A stretch of 64,000 bases of DNA from Hofstenia miamia (Eukaryota > Xenacoelomorpha > Acoela > Hofsteniidae), in assembly GCA_900660155.1 (NCBI GenBank), contig CABFPE010000140.1, forward strand, positions 662,967 through 726,966, read 5' to 3'. Below the pieces are notes generated by a model. That model had not been told where the DNA came from. It saw only the letters and a program-made list of their open reading frames with translations, and made no database searches. Made by a program: the position numbers and the translations under genes. Positions 35,096 through 46,800 of the stretch are shown here, in pieces. Positions within the stretch are counted from its first letter, which is position 1. The number at the start of each line of letters is the position of its first letter.

Positions 35096-37169
35096 AATAA
35101 AATGTTTTTAACTTAATAAATGTTAAAATGAGTTTCAATAGTATTTATAAATGTTTTTCAATGATAATGTAAAAGTTTGGAAATGTAAACATTATTTTGG
35201 AATGAAAGGTCATGAAAGTGTGTAAATATTTCAGAACAGAGGGAGTATAATTTTTTTCAATTCAGCAAATGTGATATGCACTATTCAATATCAAATGAAC
35301 ACAACTCAAGTTGACTCAAAAACTTTTAATTATTGTATTTTAAGTCAAGTTAGGTTGTGTCTCAACTTGACTTAACTCAAAATTCAGTTATTCACTCTTG
35401 AACTGTGAAGGGAAGGGGAATTCAGGGGAAACAATTGTACCACAAATACTAAATTTTCTTATTTCATATAAACACATCAACATGTCCCAAAATCTATTGC
35501 AGGAGAGCCCAGTGGGTTAAAGTTCAATAATCCTCATTTCCCTATTAACTAGAATCATAATAGCCTTTTTCAAATTTTTTAAAGCAATTTTACATTTTCC
35601 TGCAAAGTTAAAAAGCTTGAAATCAAATGCAGCAGATAATTTGGGAGAGGAGCATGACAATCATAATAACAAATTGCAGTACTTACTTTATGTAATACAA
35701 ATACAGCTGAGGGCAGATTTGAACTGCCAGTCTCCACAACATCTGTGGCGTTTTAATTAAAACTACTCAGCTGAAACCAGAAAATCAAATTATAAATTAT
35801 TTTCAAAATCGATAGAAACCTAAACTAATTGCTAAGTTGAAACTACACAAACTGCACAATATCAAATCTGCTGGAAATTGTTACATTCAAACACTTCTAT
35901 TTTAAAATTTCTTAATTAAAACACTATGATCGTCACTTGTCACCAATGTTGTAATTGCTTGACTACTCAGCTTTTGCAATACAGTTGAACTCCAGTATTG
36001 CATAAGTTCATTTTGCAACAACATTCTTTACACAGTATTGGATTTTTCTGCAGGCCTAGAGTTTCACTGTATTAAATATAATGCACATTATATTTCTATA
36101 AGTGCGATTTTGTCAAAATACACGACAGGCATTTTATTTATAACAGAAATGTATGTCATGCATTGGTCACAAGAAGGTTTCTCATTTCATAATTGAAGTG
36201 TACTAACCAATAGTCATTCGTTAATTACATGTCAGTGTATCATAATTACATTGTCCTCATCATCTAAGTATAGTATGTTGGACTTAGGCAATTAGTAATA
36301 TGTAACTAAATGATCATAATAAGTGTGCTAGATAAATAAAATTATCAGTCAAATATAACCATTTGACACTAATATGACTTCCAATTGACAAATTTCTGTT
36401 TGAAGTCTCTAGTAAAACACTACTATGTTGATTCTAAGCTTATATGAAGTAAATAAGTCATTTATAATATCCCTCATCACATCATAATCATGTTTGATTT
36501 TTATTATTTTAAAATGCCTATACTTCACTCAACAATTCCTGTATCAGATTTGATACAATGGTATTAAATGGATTAAGCAAGTGCTATACTATTCAATCTA
36601 AACACCATATTTAGTCATAATAAATGACATTTACCTAATTTTTTTGCTATTTAATAAATGTTTTTGAAATTGAAAGATACCATTAAACAAAGGCTATCAC
36701 AAAGAAAAGAAGTTATAATTCATCAATTCAGTTGTGATGTACATGATCATAACAATCTTTAGTATATCTATGATGCAAAAGATAAGAATAGTATGTGAGT
36801 GATATGAATAAACAATTAACAGACATTTAAATTTTGCTTATTTGTAAATGCTCTAAATTGAAATTGTTAGTAAGCGGCAGGAAATGTCAAATGATATATC
36901 TAGTCTTAGCTGCAATTATAATATATAACAGAATTGCAATTTGTTTTTGCTGTAATTTTACCACTGAATGAACAGGCTATTTTTTTTATCAAAGTTTAAA
37001 GATAGTTCTTATCACAAGTGTATTTTCTGTCAACAAAGATATATCATAAACTTTAAAAAATAGGCTACATGAACATACCTAAATTTAGGGTATTTTGATC
37101 AACAAGAATATTTCTAACTGTTGTAATTTAATTAATGCCGTGAATGCCAGAATTTTGGAATCTGTTAAA
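35096..37169. other. AT-rich non-coding stretch
   Basis: No gene seen. Near 35295-35390 CAAGTTGACT and its complement-like CTCAACTTGACTTAAC could pair as a loose hairpin. Confidence 0.45.
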
Positions 37170-38990
37170 TTCAGTTAAATGTGGCTAAAAAGTAATCAAA
37201 CATTTTTTGTTTACACACGTTTTACACTCTTGACCCTTGATGAACTGTATGGCTTTCTTGGGAATCTTTTGTTTGCTGGAGTCAAACAGGATAATTGCCT
37301 ACCAGCAAGTACACTTTTCCTCAAAGAACATGGCGGCCTATATACAATGCAACCATGTCACAAATTCACTTTGTCGAGATATTGACACATGCACTTTGAC
37401 GTGAATGTCGCTCATGCTGAGCACCACGCAACTCACAAGCTTGCAGGAATTAGAGAAATTTGGGATATGTTTATTCTGACATGCACTGTGGATTAGATGC
37501 TTGCACCTTTTCATGGGAGGTGCCTCTTCAGGCAGTATATACCATCAAAACTGGCAAAGTACAGTATAAAGATTTGGTGGCTCTGTGATGCTGAGACATA
37601 TAAGGGTCACAATGCAGACAGCTGTGTTCAATACAGGTAGCATTATTACGCTGATAATTTTTTTCATTAGCATGGAGCTATTGACGGAGGTGAAGCAGCA
37701 TTGACTGAGCTATCTGGGAACAGTAAAGAGAAAGAAACTCATGGTGCCCACAGAGTTTGTGGCCACTCATTCATTTGTGCATTCATCATTGTTTGTTCAT
37801 AAGATAGTAAGGCTGTGTTGCTGTTATCCTCATCACATTTTGATCAGTCAATATTCCCTGATCCACCACGCAAACCCAACATCATATGCGGTGTTGATGT
37901 GATGCAATGGTTGGACACTCCTCTTCAGAGAGGCATCTGCCGATGGCCCATGAGACTTTTCATGGTAATACTTGATGTCGGAGCTTTAGCTGGATTTGTT
38001 TGTGTATTATACGCTTTTCCCAACAGTTTGACATACTGATCAAGGCAGATACAGTTATCTGATGTAAATCTCTGACAGTTTGATGAAGATTTGCACGCAC
38101 TTTGTCCAGTCATATTCCAGAATAGCCATGTGTTATGGCTGAGCACGAACAGCAGCATCTCCAGCCAATATCATCCTCATGTCCAGTGCTCAATCAAATA
38201 GAGTTCAAAAGCGAGGAAATGCTTCAAGTGTCCTCAATAATAACAATAATAATAACGAATGACTTTATTTAGCCACTGAAGGCATACACAACAAAAAAAA
38301 TAAAAACAGGTCAAGTTTTACAGCAGCAAGGACAGTCACAGGAGATGAAATAGGAGCAAATGGAAGAATAGGAGAAGTTGGAGAAGGGCTCAGCAAAGAG
38401 GAAAGTAATCAAAGATGTCTTGAAGCACAGTGGTGGGGAAAAGAAATCAGTCACTGTTGGAGGGTTGAGAGTCAAGATGTAATTAGCGACAGTACAAGCA
38501 CGAATGAAAAACGAGTGAAGGGTGTGATGTTTCCTCATACAACAAATAGTGAAGGTGACAACATCATCAGAGCTAGCGCAGCAGGAATTAGAGAACTTAA
38601 TGAAATCAAAAGGATCAAGATCCAATTTGCAAGTCAGTAGTTGATTGAACAGGAGGAGATCACGTGCATGAAAGTAGAGTGACAGCAGGAGAGTGGAGAA
38701 TTTCAACAGAGCATCTTTATAGGCCAAAAGGGAAATCCATTTGAAAGCGCGTTTCTGGAAACATTCCATGGAGTGGAAAAAGCATGAGAAGGCCACCAAC
38801 AAGGAGTCGCGTAGAGAAAATCGCGCGAGGAATGGATTTGAACAAAAAGAGTTTCACAGCAGACAAGGTGTTAAAAGATATCAATTGTCAAATGCAACAA
38901 AATATTCAAAAAAGTGTGACAAATGTTTTCACTTTGTCTGTGGTGCACATTACATGACGTCTTGCTTATGCTATGATTGCAAGTGAAACT
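37170..38990 (+). pseudogene. piggyBac-type transposase relic, interrupted by a LINE 3' end
   Basis: Conserved piggyBac blocks occur in order on the + strand. LDELYGFLGNLLFAGVKQDN is near 37230. HKLAGIREIWDMF and a VD.MLAPFHGR block (first catalytic aspartate) lie at 37430-37530. An ADNFF-like second site is near 37650, and LGTVKRKK near 37715. GVDVMQWLD with RWPMRLF (third site) is at 37890-37960. After the inserted LINE piece (38235-38770), a cysteine-rich tail KKCDKCFHFVCGAHYMTSC ends the protein at 38986, matching the C-terminal zinc-binding domain of the family. Stops and frame changes show the copy is dead. TTAA-flanked ends were not located. Confidence 0.85.
38235..38802 (-). mobile_element. 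LINE 3' end inserted in the piggyBac relic
   Basis: The minus strand has an open frame of 163 residues (38802-38311), of which the LINE part starts near 38770. It resembles the C-terminal tail of a non-LTR retrotransposon ORF2: YKDALLKFSTLLLSLYFHAR, DLDPFDFIKF and a terminal C.CPCCCKT. Beyond it, read on the minus strand, GGCTAAATAAAGTCATTCG is followed by a TTATTATTATTG-type simple tail, the usual 3' signature of such elements. The open frame is fairly intact, suggesting a relatively young insertion, but most of the element is missing (severe 5' truncation). Confidence 0.75.
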
Positions 38991-39700
38991 GTTCAGACTG
39001 TTCTGTTTTTTGTTGCAAGATGTGTATAAAATAGTGTTTAGTCATTGACACAATTTACATGCATATCTAAAGTTATTCATACGCCAAAAGCAATTCTAAA
39101 TATTTGTATATACGTGTATGAGAGAAAGTTTACATTATAATTTTACTCACAAATGCATGCAAATTTATCATCTGTTTTTTTTACTTATATATCAATGTTA
39201 AAGGTATCGATAAAAGCTCAACAAAAAAGTTAGAAAATGTTATTTCTCAAACAAGTCCGCTACTTTTTGATATGGGTCAAAATGACCCAATTCAGTAATC
39301 GGCGTGGGAAATGGAGTGTAGTAAAGCGCGTGTTAATGATGCAAAAGATAACAAAAGTCGATATATAGAGATCAACATTGCAGAATGAATAGGGGTGGTA
39401 AACATTAAAGTAAACATTTAAATATGAAATTAAGTTATTTTCAAAATGCTATTTAGTCAAGGAATCAGTCATTGATTAATTTTGCCCTGTATTGGAGGAA
39501 ATTTCATGACAATTGCATATTTAAGCTTTCTGCTTCTTTAGTCAAACAGTTAATGTTCTAAGAAATAAATTTAGTGGAGTTCGTTATTGACATAGTAAGG
39601 TGTATATTATAAGTGATTTAACATATGATATATACATTGGAAATAACCAGAGAAAATGAAATCTTTCCAAAAATATAGTATTGCAATTTTAATGCATTGT
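38991..39700. other. Non-coding stretch
   Basis: Nothing recognisable beyond AT-rich sequence between the piggyBac relic and the tandem repeat. Confidence 0.45.
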
Positions 39701-40075
39701 ACATTCAAGAATATATTAGCTAAATAAATCAGACAGGTAAAATTGTAATCATTGTTCAGAAGCAGAACCGAGTAACATCATTTATTATATTAATAATTAA
39801 CAAGTAAACAACATTCAAGAATATATTAGCTAAATAATCAGACAGGTAAAATTGTAATCATTGTTCAGAAGCAGAACCGAGTAACATCATTTATAATATT
39901 AATAATTAACAAGTAAACAACATTCAAGAATATATTAGCTAAATAAATCAGACAGGTAAAATTGTAATCACTGTTCAGAAGCAGAACCGGTTACCATGAT
40001 GTATTATATTTATTATTACCGTATCTAAAACACATTCAAGAATATAACAGTCAAATAATTCAAGTAAAATCACAG
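39701..40075 (+). repeat. Tandem repeat, about 110-bp unit, 3.4 copies
   Basis: Units begin ACATTCAAGAATATATTAGC at 39701, 39811 and 39920, with a decayed fourth at 40032. The first two or three are nearly identical, differing by single bases and a 1-bp indel. The array ends about 480 bases before the PPP2R2 start codon. Confidence 0.95.
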
Positions 40076-40551
40076 TTGGGGAAAATTTTCATAGAAATAC
40101 AGAGGTCTTAATTTTCAATGTACAATATACAAGTTCTGATACTGCGTCGACGGCAAATGGAAATTAACATGTTAAGAATGACGCCATTTTTTATTTAAGA
40201 TTATTATAAATATAAAATTAGAAACATTTATCATTAATTCTTAAAATTGAAAGAATTCTGTTTAAAATTTTCTTTTATTATAATTTTTTGTATTCTACTT
40301 TATTCTTTTGATATTGTCTTTGTAATGTAGTATTTCCTCAAAAAGATTATAAGATAATTGATAAAAGTATACATTAGGAGGCTATAGTATATGTTTTACC
40401 ATGCTTTGTGGAATCTTTTATAGTTTATTGTTTTACTTTTAATACTAAGAATGGTAATGGTGCACGATGAAACAATGTCGGGTATATTTCATGTGTTTTG
40501 ATTTGTAGTAATTAAGTTTTAGAAGTACCAATTGGGAATGGTTGTGAAGCA
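40076..40551 (+). promoter_or_regulatory. Upstream region of PPP2R2
   Basis: This AT-rich 476 bases lies between the tandem repeat and the start codon. No TATA box or other promoter element can be assigned with confidence. An in-frame TAA at 40513-40515 precedes the ATG at 40552 with no intervening ATG in frame. A pyrimidine-poor TTTGTAG at 40502-40508 could be the acceptor of a 5'-UTR intron. Confidence 0.3.
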
Positions 40552-43500
40552 ATGGACTGCTCTCCGAGTTATCCACCATCAAATATTCTTTGGTGTTTCT
40601 CACAAGTAAAAGGATCTAATGATGGTGATGAAGTGACTGATGGTAGTTTTTCGATTTTGTAACATTATTAATATATATGTTTAGCTGATATTTTAACAAC
40701 TGTGGAATTTAACCATGACGGTGAACTACTTGCTACCGGGGATAAGGGTGGCAGAATAGTTATATTTAAACGAAATCCTTCTGTACCTGCAAAATTTGGC
40801 GAGTATATAGTATATAGTACCTTTCAAAGTCATGAACCAGAATTCGACTATTTAAAAAGTATTGAAATTGAAGAAAAAATAAACAAAATTAAATGGCTTC
40901 CCCAGCATAATCTTACCTCACATTATCTTCTATCTACAAACGGTAATTTATTTTACAGAGATATTTTGAGCATTATATTCTAGATAAAACCATTAAGTTA
41001 TGGAAAATTCAAGAAAAAGATAGACGCACTGTAGGATTTAATTTACGAAATGAAGATGGGTCCTTTCGGCCTGAACCGAACTATCCAAATCAAATTGTTG
41101 TAAGTAATTGGTTATTTGTATGCAATGATTTTCTTTTTAATTTAGCTACCTCGTTATGTTCCAATGGATTTAATGGTTGAAGCTAGTCCACGCAGAATAT
41201 TTTCAAATGCACATAGTTATCATATTAATTCAATTTCCCTTAGTAGTGATTATGAAACGTTTATTAGCGCAGATGATCTCCGAATAAATCTTTGGAATAT
41301 GTCTATCACTGATCAAAGTTTTAGTAAGAATCCTAAATTATGATTTTCTAAGTTTTAAATTTTCTTTAGATATTGTTGATATTAAGCCTGCAAACATGGA
41401 AGAATTGACAGAAGTTATAACAGCAGCTGAATTTCACCCTTACAATTCTTTTATTTTTGTGTATAGTAGTAGTCGAGGATCAATAAGGCTATGTGACATG
41501 CGAGAACGTGCTTTATGCGATCAACATTCTAAAAGTTAGTTCTTTGCTTAGGCAAAAAATTAGTAAATATTAGTTTTATTTATACATATCTGATATAAAA
41601 TATTATTGCAATAGTTGCACGTATGTCATTGATGTTTATTTCCTCTTAATTTCATATTTTGAATTGTATTTTTTTAAATGTATTTGTCTAAAGAATAGAG
41701 GTATGTGAGATGGTTGGCAGGATATTCTGAAGATTTCTGCCCGAATTTTGAGTGTAGAAAACAAGTGACCAAATGTTACATTTAATTAGATATTCAATCA
41801 TCAATGTATTTTCCGTGATTGCCATTCTATTTATTCACAATCTTACTAATTCTATTGCAAAATTCTAAATTTTCTTGACAATTTCTGAATTGATACACGA
41901 ACTTTAATCAAATGCTGCTTCAACAACACATAATTGAAGGATTCGGTGCATTACCATGTTAAGTGCACTTTTTTAATTTTTGAGTAAACTGATCTGACGG
42001 TGTTTGCTACCACTTATTTTTGAATCTTGGTATTGATAGTTCTTCAGGGTTTTCTATGTAAATTATATTATTTCAAATATAAAGATGTAAAATTCATAGA
42101 AATCGGTCGGTGTGTGCAGTTAAACATGTTTATGCACCTAACATTTCTTAAATCGAAACATGTTAAGTGCGAATATGATTGTGATATTTCATAAAATTTA
42201 AAACAAATTCGATTTTATTGCAACTCTCTTTGAATCATAGTCAGCAAAGCATCGCAAATGTCACTCCTCGTTACTGAGGTTTGAATCAAGTATACTCGAC
42301 TCGTAGAATGTTCTGTGAACAAAGGGCATTGGTTTTTAGATCACTTACTTTCCTTGCACGAACAGGTCGTCATGGTGATTTCCGGAGATCGCGTAGCAAT
42401 TTTCGATATACATGTCTCTGAACCCATCAGGATTGAAATTTATTCCTCAAATGTCGACTTCTAAAATAGAATGAATTATAGGTGCGCGGCGAGTCATAAA
42501 ACAGCCAATGAGCCCATCTGATTTATAAAAAAATTGAATACAATCCGAATGTCATGATCATTAATCCGATGAATCCTATCCTACATGTACGCACTATAAT
42601 CTGATCCGAAAGCCTTAGAAGAAATCCGATTCCAATTCCGATTCAGATGGGATTTGCACTTAGTGAGAGTGAGTGTGCAATAGCGACTAATATAATCATA
42701 ATTTACGGATTAGCCTGTCATATAATCTGAGAAGTTTATTAACTTTACTTATTATTTATTATAATATTCATTACTTTATTGATTCATTCAATTGGTAGCA
42801 AATTAGTCATGTATATTGTTTAGCCGTTGTCAGTTTTAACTTAATGAAATGCCTGGCTACAAGAAGAAATCGCTACTAGATGAACATACGTTACGAAAAA
42901 GTTATTTATTTATCATGTTACCCTTACATTATTCCATATCACTATGTATATAGTATAAATTGTCTATATTTGCAATCATTATTAAAGCTAATCTGTCAAA
43001 ACTTTCAAAAATATTTCTTAACGTGTTAATGCATTGAACCCTTTAATTGTAGAGTGGATGCAATTAATTATCTCCGTTAAATCAGTTCATTGCGTAGCGA
43101 ATATTGCATTTTGTAATCCGCGATTTTTCATGAATAGGGTCAGCTTAGTTATAATTTAATGATAGAATATATAATTTATTCCTAATGGTGCACATGAAGG
43201 TGCTTGCTCTAATCCCTGAATCCCATTTACTGTTTAACAAAATTTCCGACTTATTAGTATAACAGCAGAATCATTAAATACTCGATGTTGCTCAGCGACT
43301 AGTCTGAAATCAATTTCGTACTACTTAATTTTTTTTATGAATGCGTCAAAATTGTTTGGAAGATTCCATTGTTTTAAAAATGGGAATCCCTCACCAATTT
43401 ATTTTAATTTCTCATTATTTGTTAGAAGTTTTTTAGAGGGTATAAAACTTTCTACAAATGCCCATAGTACAAAGTGCCAAAACAACAATGGTTATCATGA

Positions 43501-43663
43501 TAATTATTTACGGGCCATGACCAATACATCGCCTAAAGCCCCAAAATACGCCTTTAGAAAGCCCATAGTGCACCACTAGTAGCATATTTCTTTATATTGA
43601 ACATCTTCTATTCAATCAATAACAACATGTCTGTAATGAATTCTATCATTGCGATCTAAAAAA

Positions 43664-43696
<33 letters not shown>

Positions 43697-43784
43697 NNNN
43701 NNNNNNNNNNNNNNNNNNNNNNNNNNNNNNNNNNNNNNNNNNNNNNNNNNNNNNNNNNNNNNNNNNNNNNNNNNNNNNNNNNNN

Positions 43785-43815
<31 letters not shown>

Positions 43816-46800
43816 ACGCTGGGTATTTTTCAGAAAATATATACTGGTCCCCAGCACAACTTTTGGCGCTGGGTATATGGGTTTTTGAACTTGGCCGAGT
43901 TCTGGTCTAATTTTCTGTACATAACCTCATATGAGGTCCTCATTAACAGATCTATCAAAAAAAATTGGTAATTTTATTTTGAGGCCTTATATGGTATGCA
44001 GCGCTGGTTATATGGGTTTTTGCTCAACTGGCGCTGGGTACAAAACGAAAAAACCACTGTTTTATGTAAATAAACAGTTAATTAATTTTAATTTCCGTAA
44101 TTATTAGAGATAATGTGACCCATTTGTTTTAAGGGGTGATACACTGTTTAAACTTAATAACCCGGCACACAAGTTAAGCTAGACAAATCATTTGTATTGA
44201 TATGTCTATCACTGTTCCCATTCTTACTACTTTATCTACTTGACCTCCTCTTGTTCTCAAATAATATACTGCGTCAAATACATTCTTACATAGCCTGTAT
44301 TTGTTACTTACCTCAACCCTTCGTCTACGTGTTGTTAACCATTCGTCCTGACCTCTTGCTCCTGTGCTGTCTTTTCAGTATTGCCCTCATTAGCACTTGC
44401 TACTCTCTTCTCTATCGCAGGTCTATGTGTTACTCCACTTTTCTCCGTGTGTTGCCTTCTGCATATGCCTTGTTTTTCTGTATGCTTCATTCCTACTCTA
44501 TGCTTTCTTTACCTATCCTCTGTTACCTTCCTTAAATCAAAACTGATCTCCAGTAACAATCTTAAAGTTGATTTGCTATGCAGTTCTTTAGTTCTAGTGC
44601 TCCTGTTTTACACCGGCCTCCAAACTTAGCTATTCGTTCCCTCGTGCGCCTCGTCATATATGATCAACATCTCCATTTTAATTAAATGCTTCCTCTACTG
44701 TTAGTAGCTTACTGGTTTCCCTGTTTTATTTCACTTAATTTCCTGCCAGTTTTTTCCGTATTGTGTATATTGATGAAATTAAAATTCGTTTTGTTTTCGA
44801 ATAAGGTTGAGGTTTGGTTGACGATAAAACGTTCGTTTGTGGATTAAAATCGCTATCCGTCATTTTTGATAAAAAAGTAAAACAAAACAATTTAAGGGAA
44901 ATTAAAACTATGTTTGACTTCTCGCACACACCCTATATGTAAAAGGTTTTATTTTTAACTTTATTATTTGCATCACTAAATCTTTGTTATCAAGTTTATT
45001 TAATATATTTTGTTAAGTGTTCGAAGAGCCAGAAGATCCCTTTAGTAAATCTTTCTTTTCTGAGATCATTTCATCTGTGGCAGATGTTAGTTTCAGTCAT
45101 AGCGGCCAATATATGGTTACTCGTGACTATTTAACAGTCAAGGTAATTTTCATTTTATATAACACATTATTTCCAAAACATTTAGTCAGTTTATTTATTG
45201 GATAAGTGAGAAATATACTTATTAGCTATTGCAATCTTCTATTGTCATTTTTTAAATTCAGTCTTCCAATTTTCCTAGTTATTTTCGTGTAATTGGTTGA
45301 CTGTACTCATTTTTTATCATTAAGCTATTTGTTCATTGGCATTCTCATTCATAATAAATGTGTTTAAATATTGGTATTTGTAGACAACATATTTCTAATC
45401 ATATGTTTTTTAGAAATGACCCATTATGTAATAAATATTGAAATATCGCATGTGAAAATTGGTTGTTTTGGCATGTTGTTTGTAATTTTTTGTTGATTTA
45501 CTATAGAAGTTTGATGTTAGCAATACATAAAATAAAAGGTTTTGAACGGAAACTGTTTCTTAGTAAAGCAAATAACAAAGTGCAATGAAATACATTGGGC
45601 TAATATTTAAGCAATTTTTTTATGTCTCCGTTTATTCGCGTTTCAGTCTGGGCGGCGCTAGAAACCAAAGTGAACAAAGGTCGCTAAAATGAACTAATTG
45701 TTTAAATTTAAACAAATTTTTGTTTTACATCAATTTAGAATTAATGGCAAATTTTATACATACAGTTTGTGTCATGAAGTAAGTTAATTTTTTCTGGTAG
45801 AATATGGGCGATTTTATGCAGGTAAGGGGAGGCATTTTACCTTCCAGTGTTGTATTCATGTTTTAATAAGAAATGCATATTTACTTTGTAATTTGATATA
45901 TTGATATAATGTGACAATTTCAAACGCATTTGCATTATTGAGCGAGTTATTGAGAATACTGATTGCTTTATCAAATAGACGATTTACCATGGATTAAATT
46001 GTTGGAGGTCATTTTTAAGCAATATTAAATTTGTATTTTCATATTGACAAAATTTTCAATTGCTGCGAACATACATATTTTTATGCCTATTCAACAGAAC
46101 TTTCCCTTCATTTTCACACACTTCAGTTTTCATTCTCTTGTTTAGTTCAACACAACATTGATCCATCAACGAGCATTTCCAATAATTCTTTATAGAAACA
46201 TAATTAGTAAATTTTAGAAATTCATTAGCGCGAAACGAAACTCTTCATCATAATTGTGTACACTTTGAATAAAATCCATTTTCTGTTAAAAATGTTTCAA
46301 AAAAAGATAAATAAATGAATTAGTACTAAGAATTTTAGTTTATCCTGGAATGCTAGTTATACGAATACTATTCCATGTAATGAACAACTAAATAACACGT
46401 AATTCTAAATTTTATAAAGGAATAATGTGTTCGTATGCAGCAATTGTCTGTTGTGAAAAGAAATTTCATTCGTAATTAGATTTCTTCTAAATATGTAATG
46501 ATTTGGATTGTTCTATTATTTAGCGTGCATCAATAGAAAAGTCATTTTTACCGCGCTTTTTTAATTATTTCATCATTTTCAGAAGCATGTTGGTATGAGC
46601 TTTAATCTACATTCCTGTTCTTGTACTACATTTTATGTATATTCTATCATTCGATTGTAGGGACATTGCATTATGATTAGTTATATCTTATAACATGCGT
46701 TGTCTACTACGATTTCTTTCAAACAGCGTCATCTATTTTGACTTATTCCGTTAATTTTGGAAATGCAATGTTTTCGTCCTTCCGTTTTGAATGCATCACT

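Larger units (their letters stand above)
41535..45017 (+). other. PPP2R2 intron 5 (3,483 bp)
   Basis: A long intron with no host coding sequence. It holds a TA microsatellite with an 88-base N gap, a recurrent GCGCTGGGTA motif next to it, a possible small inverted-repeat element at 42513-42653, and a pyrimidine-rich stretch (about 44200-44640) whose hydrophobic open frames look non-genic. Confidence 0.85.

Noticed and set aside
38311-38802. 163-codon minus-strand open frame as a host gene
   Set aside because: Its sequence matches the C-terminal tail of LINE ORF2 proteins, it lacks an N-terminus, and it is followed by a LINE-type 3' tail.
43612-43857. Open frame across the N gap with IYIYIY repeats
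   Set aside because: Translation of a TA microsatellite and Ns.
44197-44629. Hydrophobic overlapping open frames (112 and 82 codons) as a membrane protein
   Set aside because: They lie in a pyrimidine-rich stretch within PPP2R2 intron 5. Both frames being open and leucine/serine/cysteine-rich is what such composition yields, and there is no domain.
45017-45205. Stand-alone 62-codon gene
   Set aside because: Residues up to DYLTVK are exon 6 of PPP2R2; the rest reads through the GT donor into intron 6.
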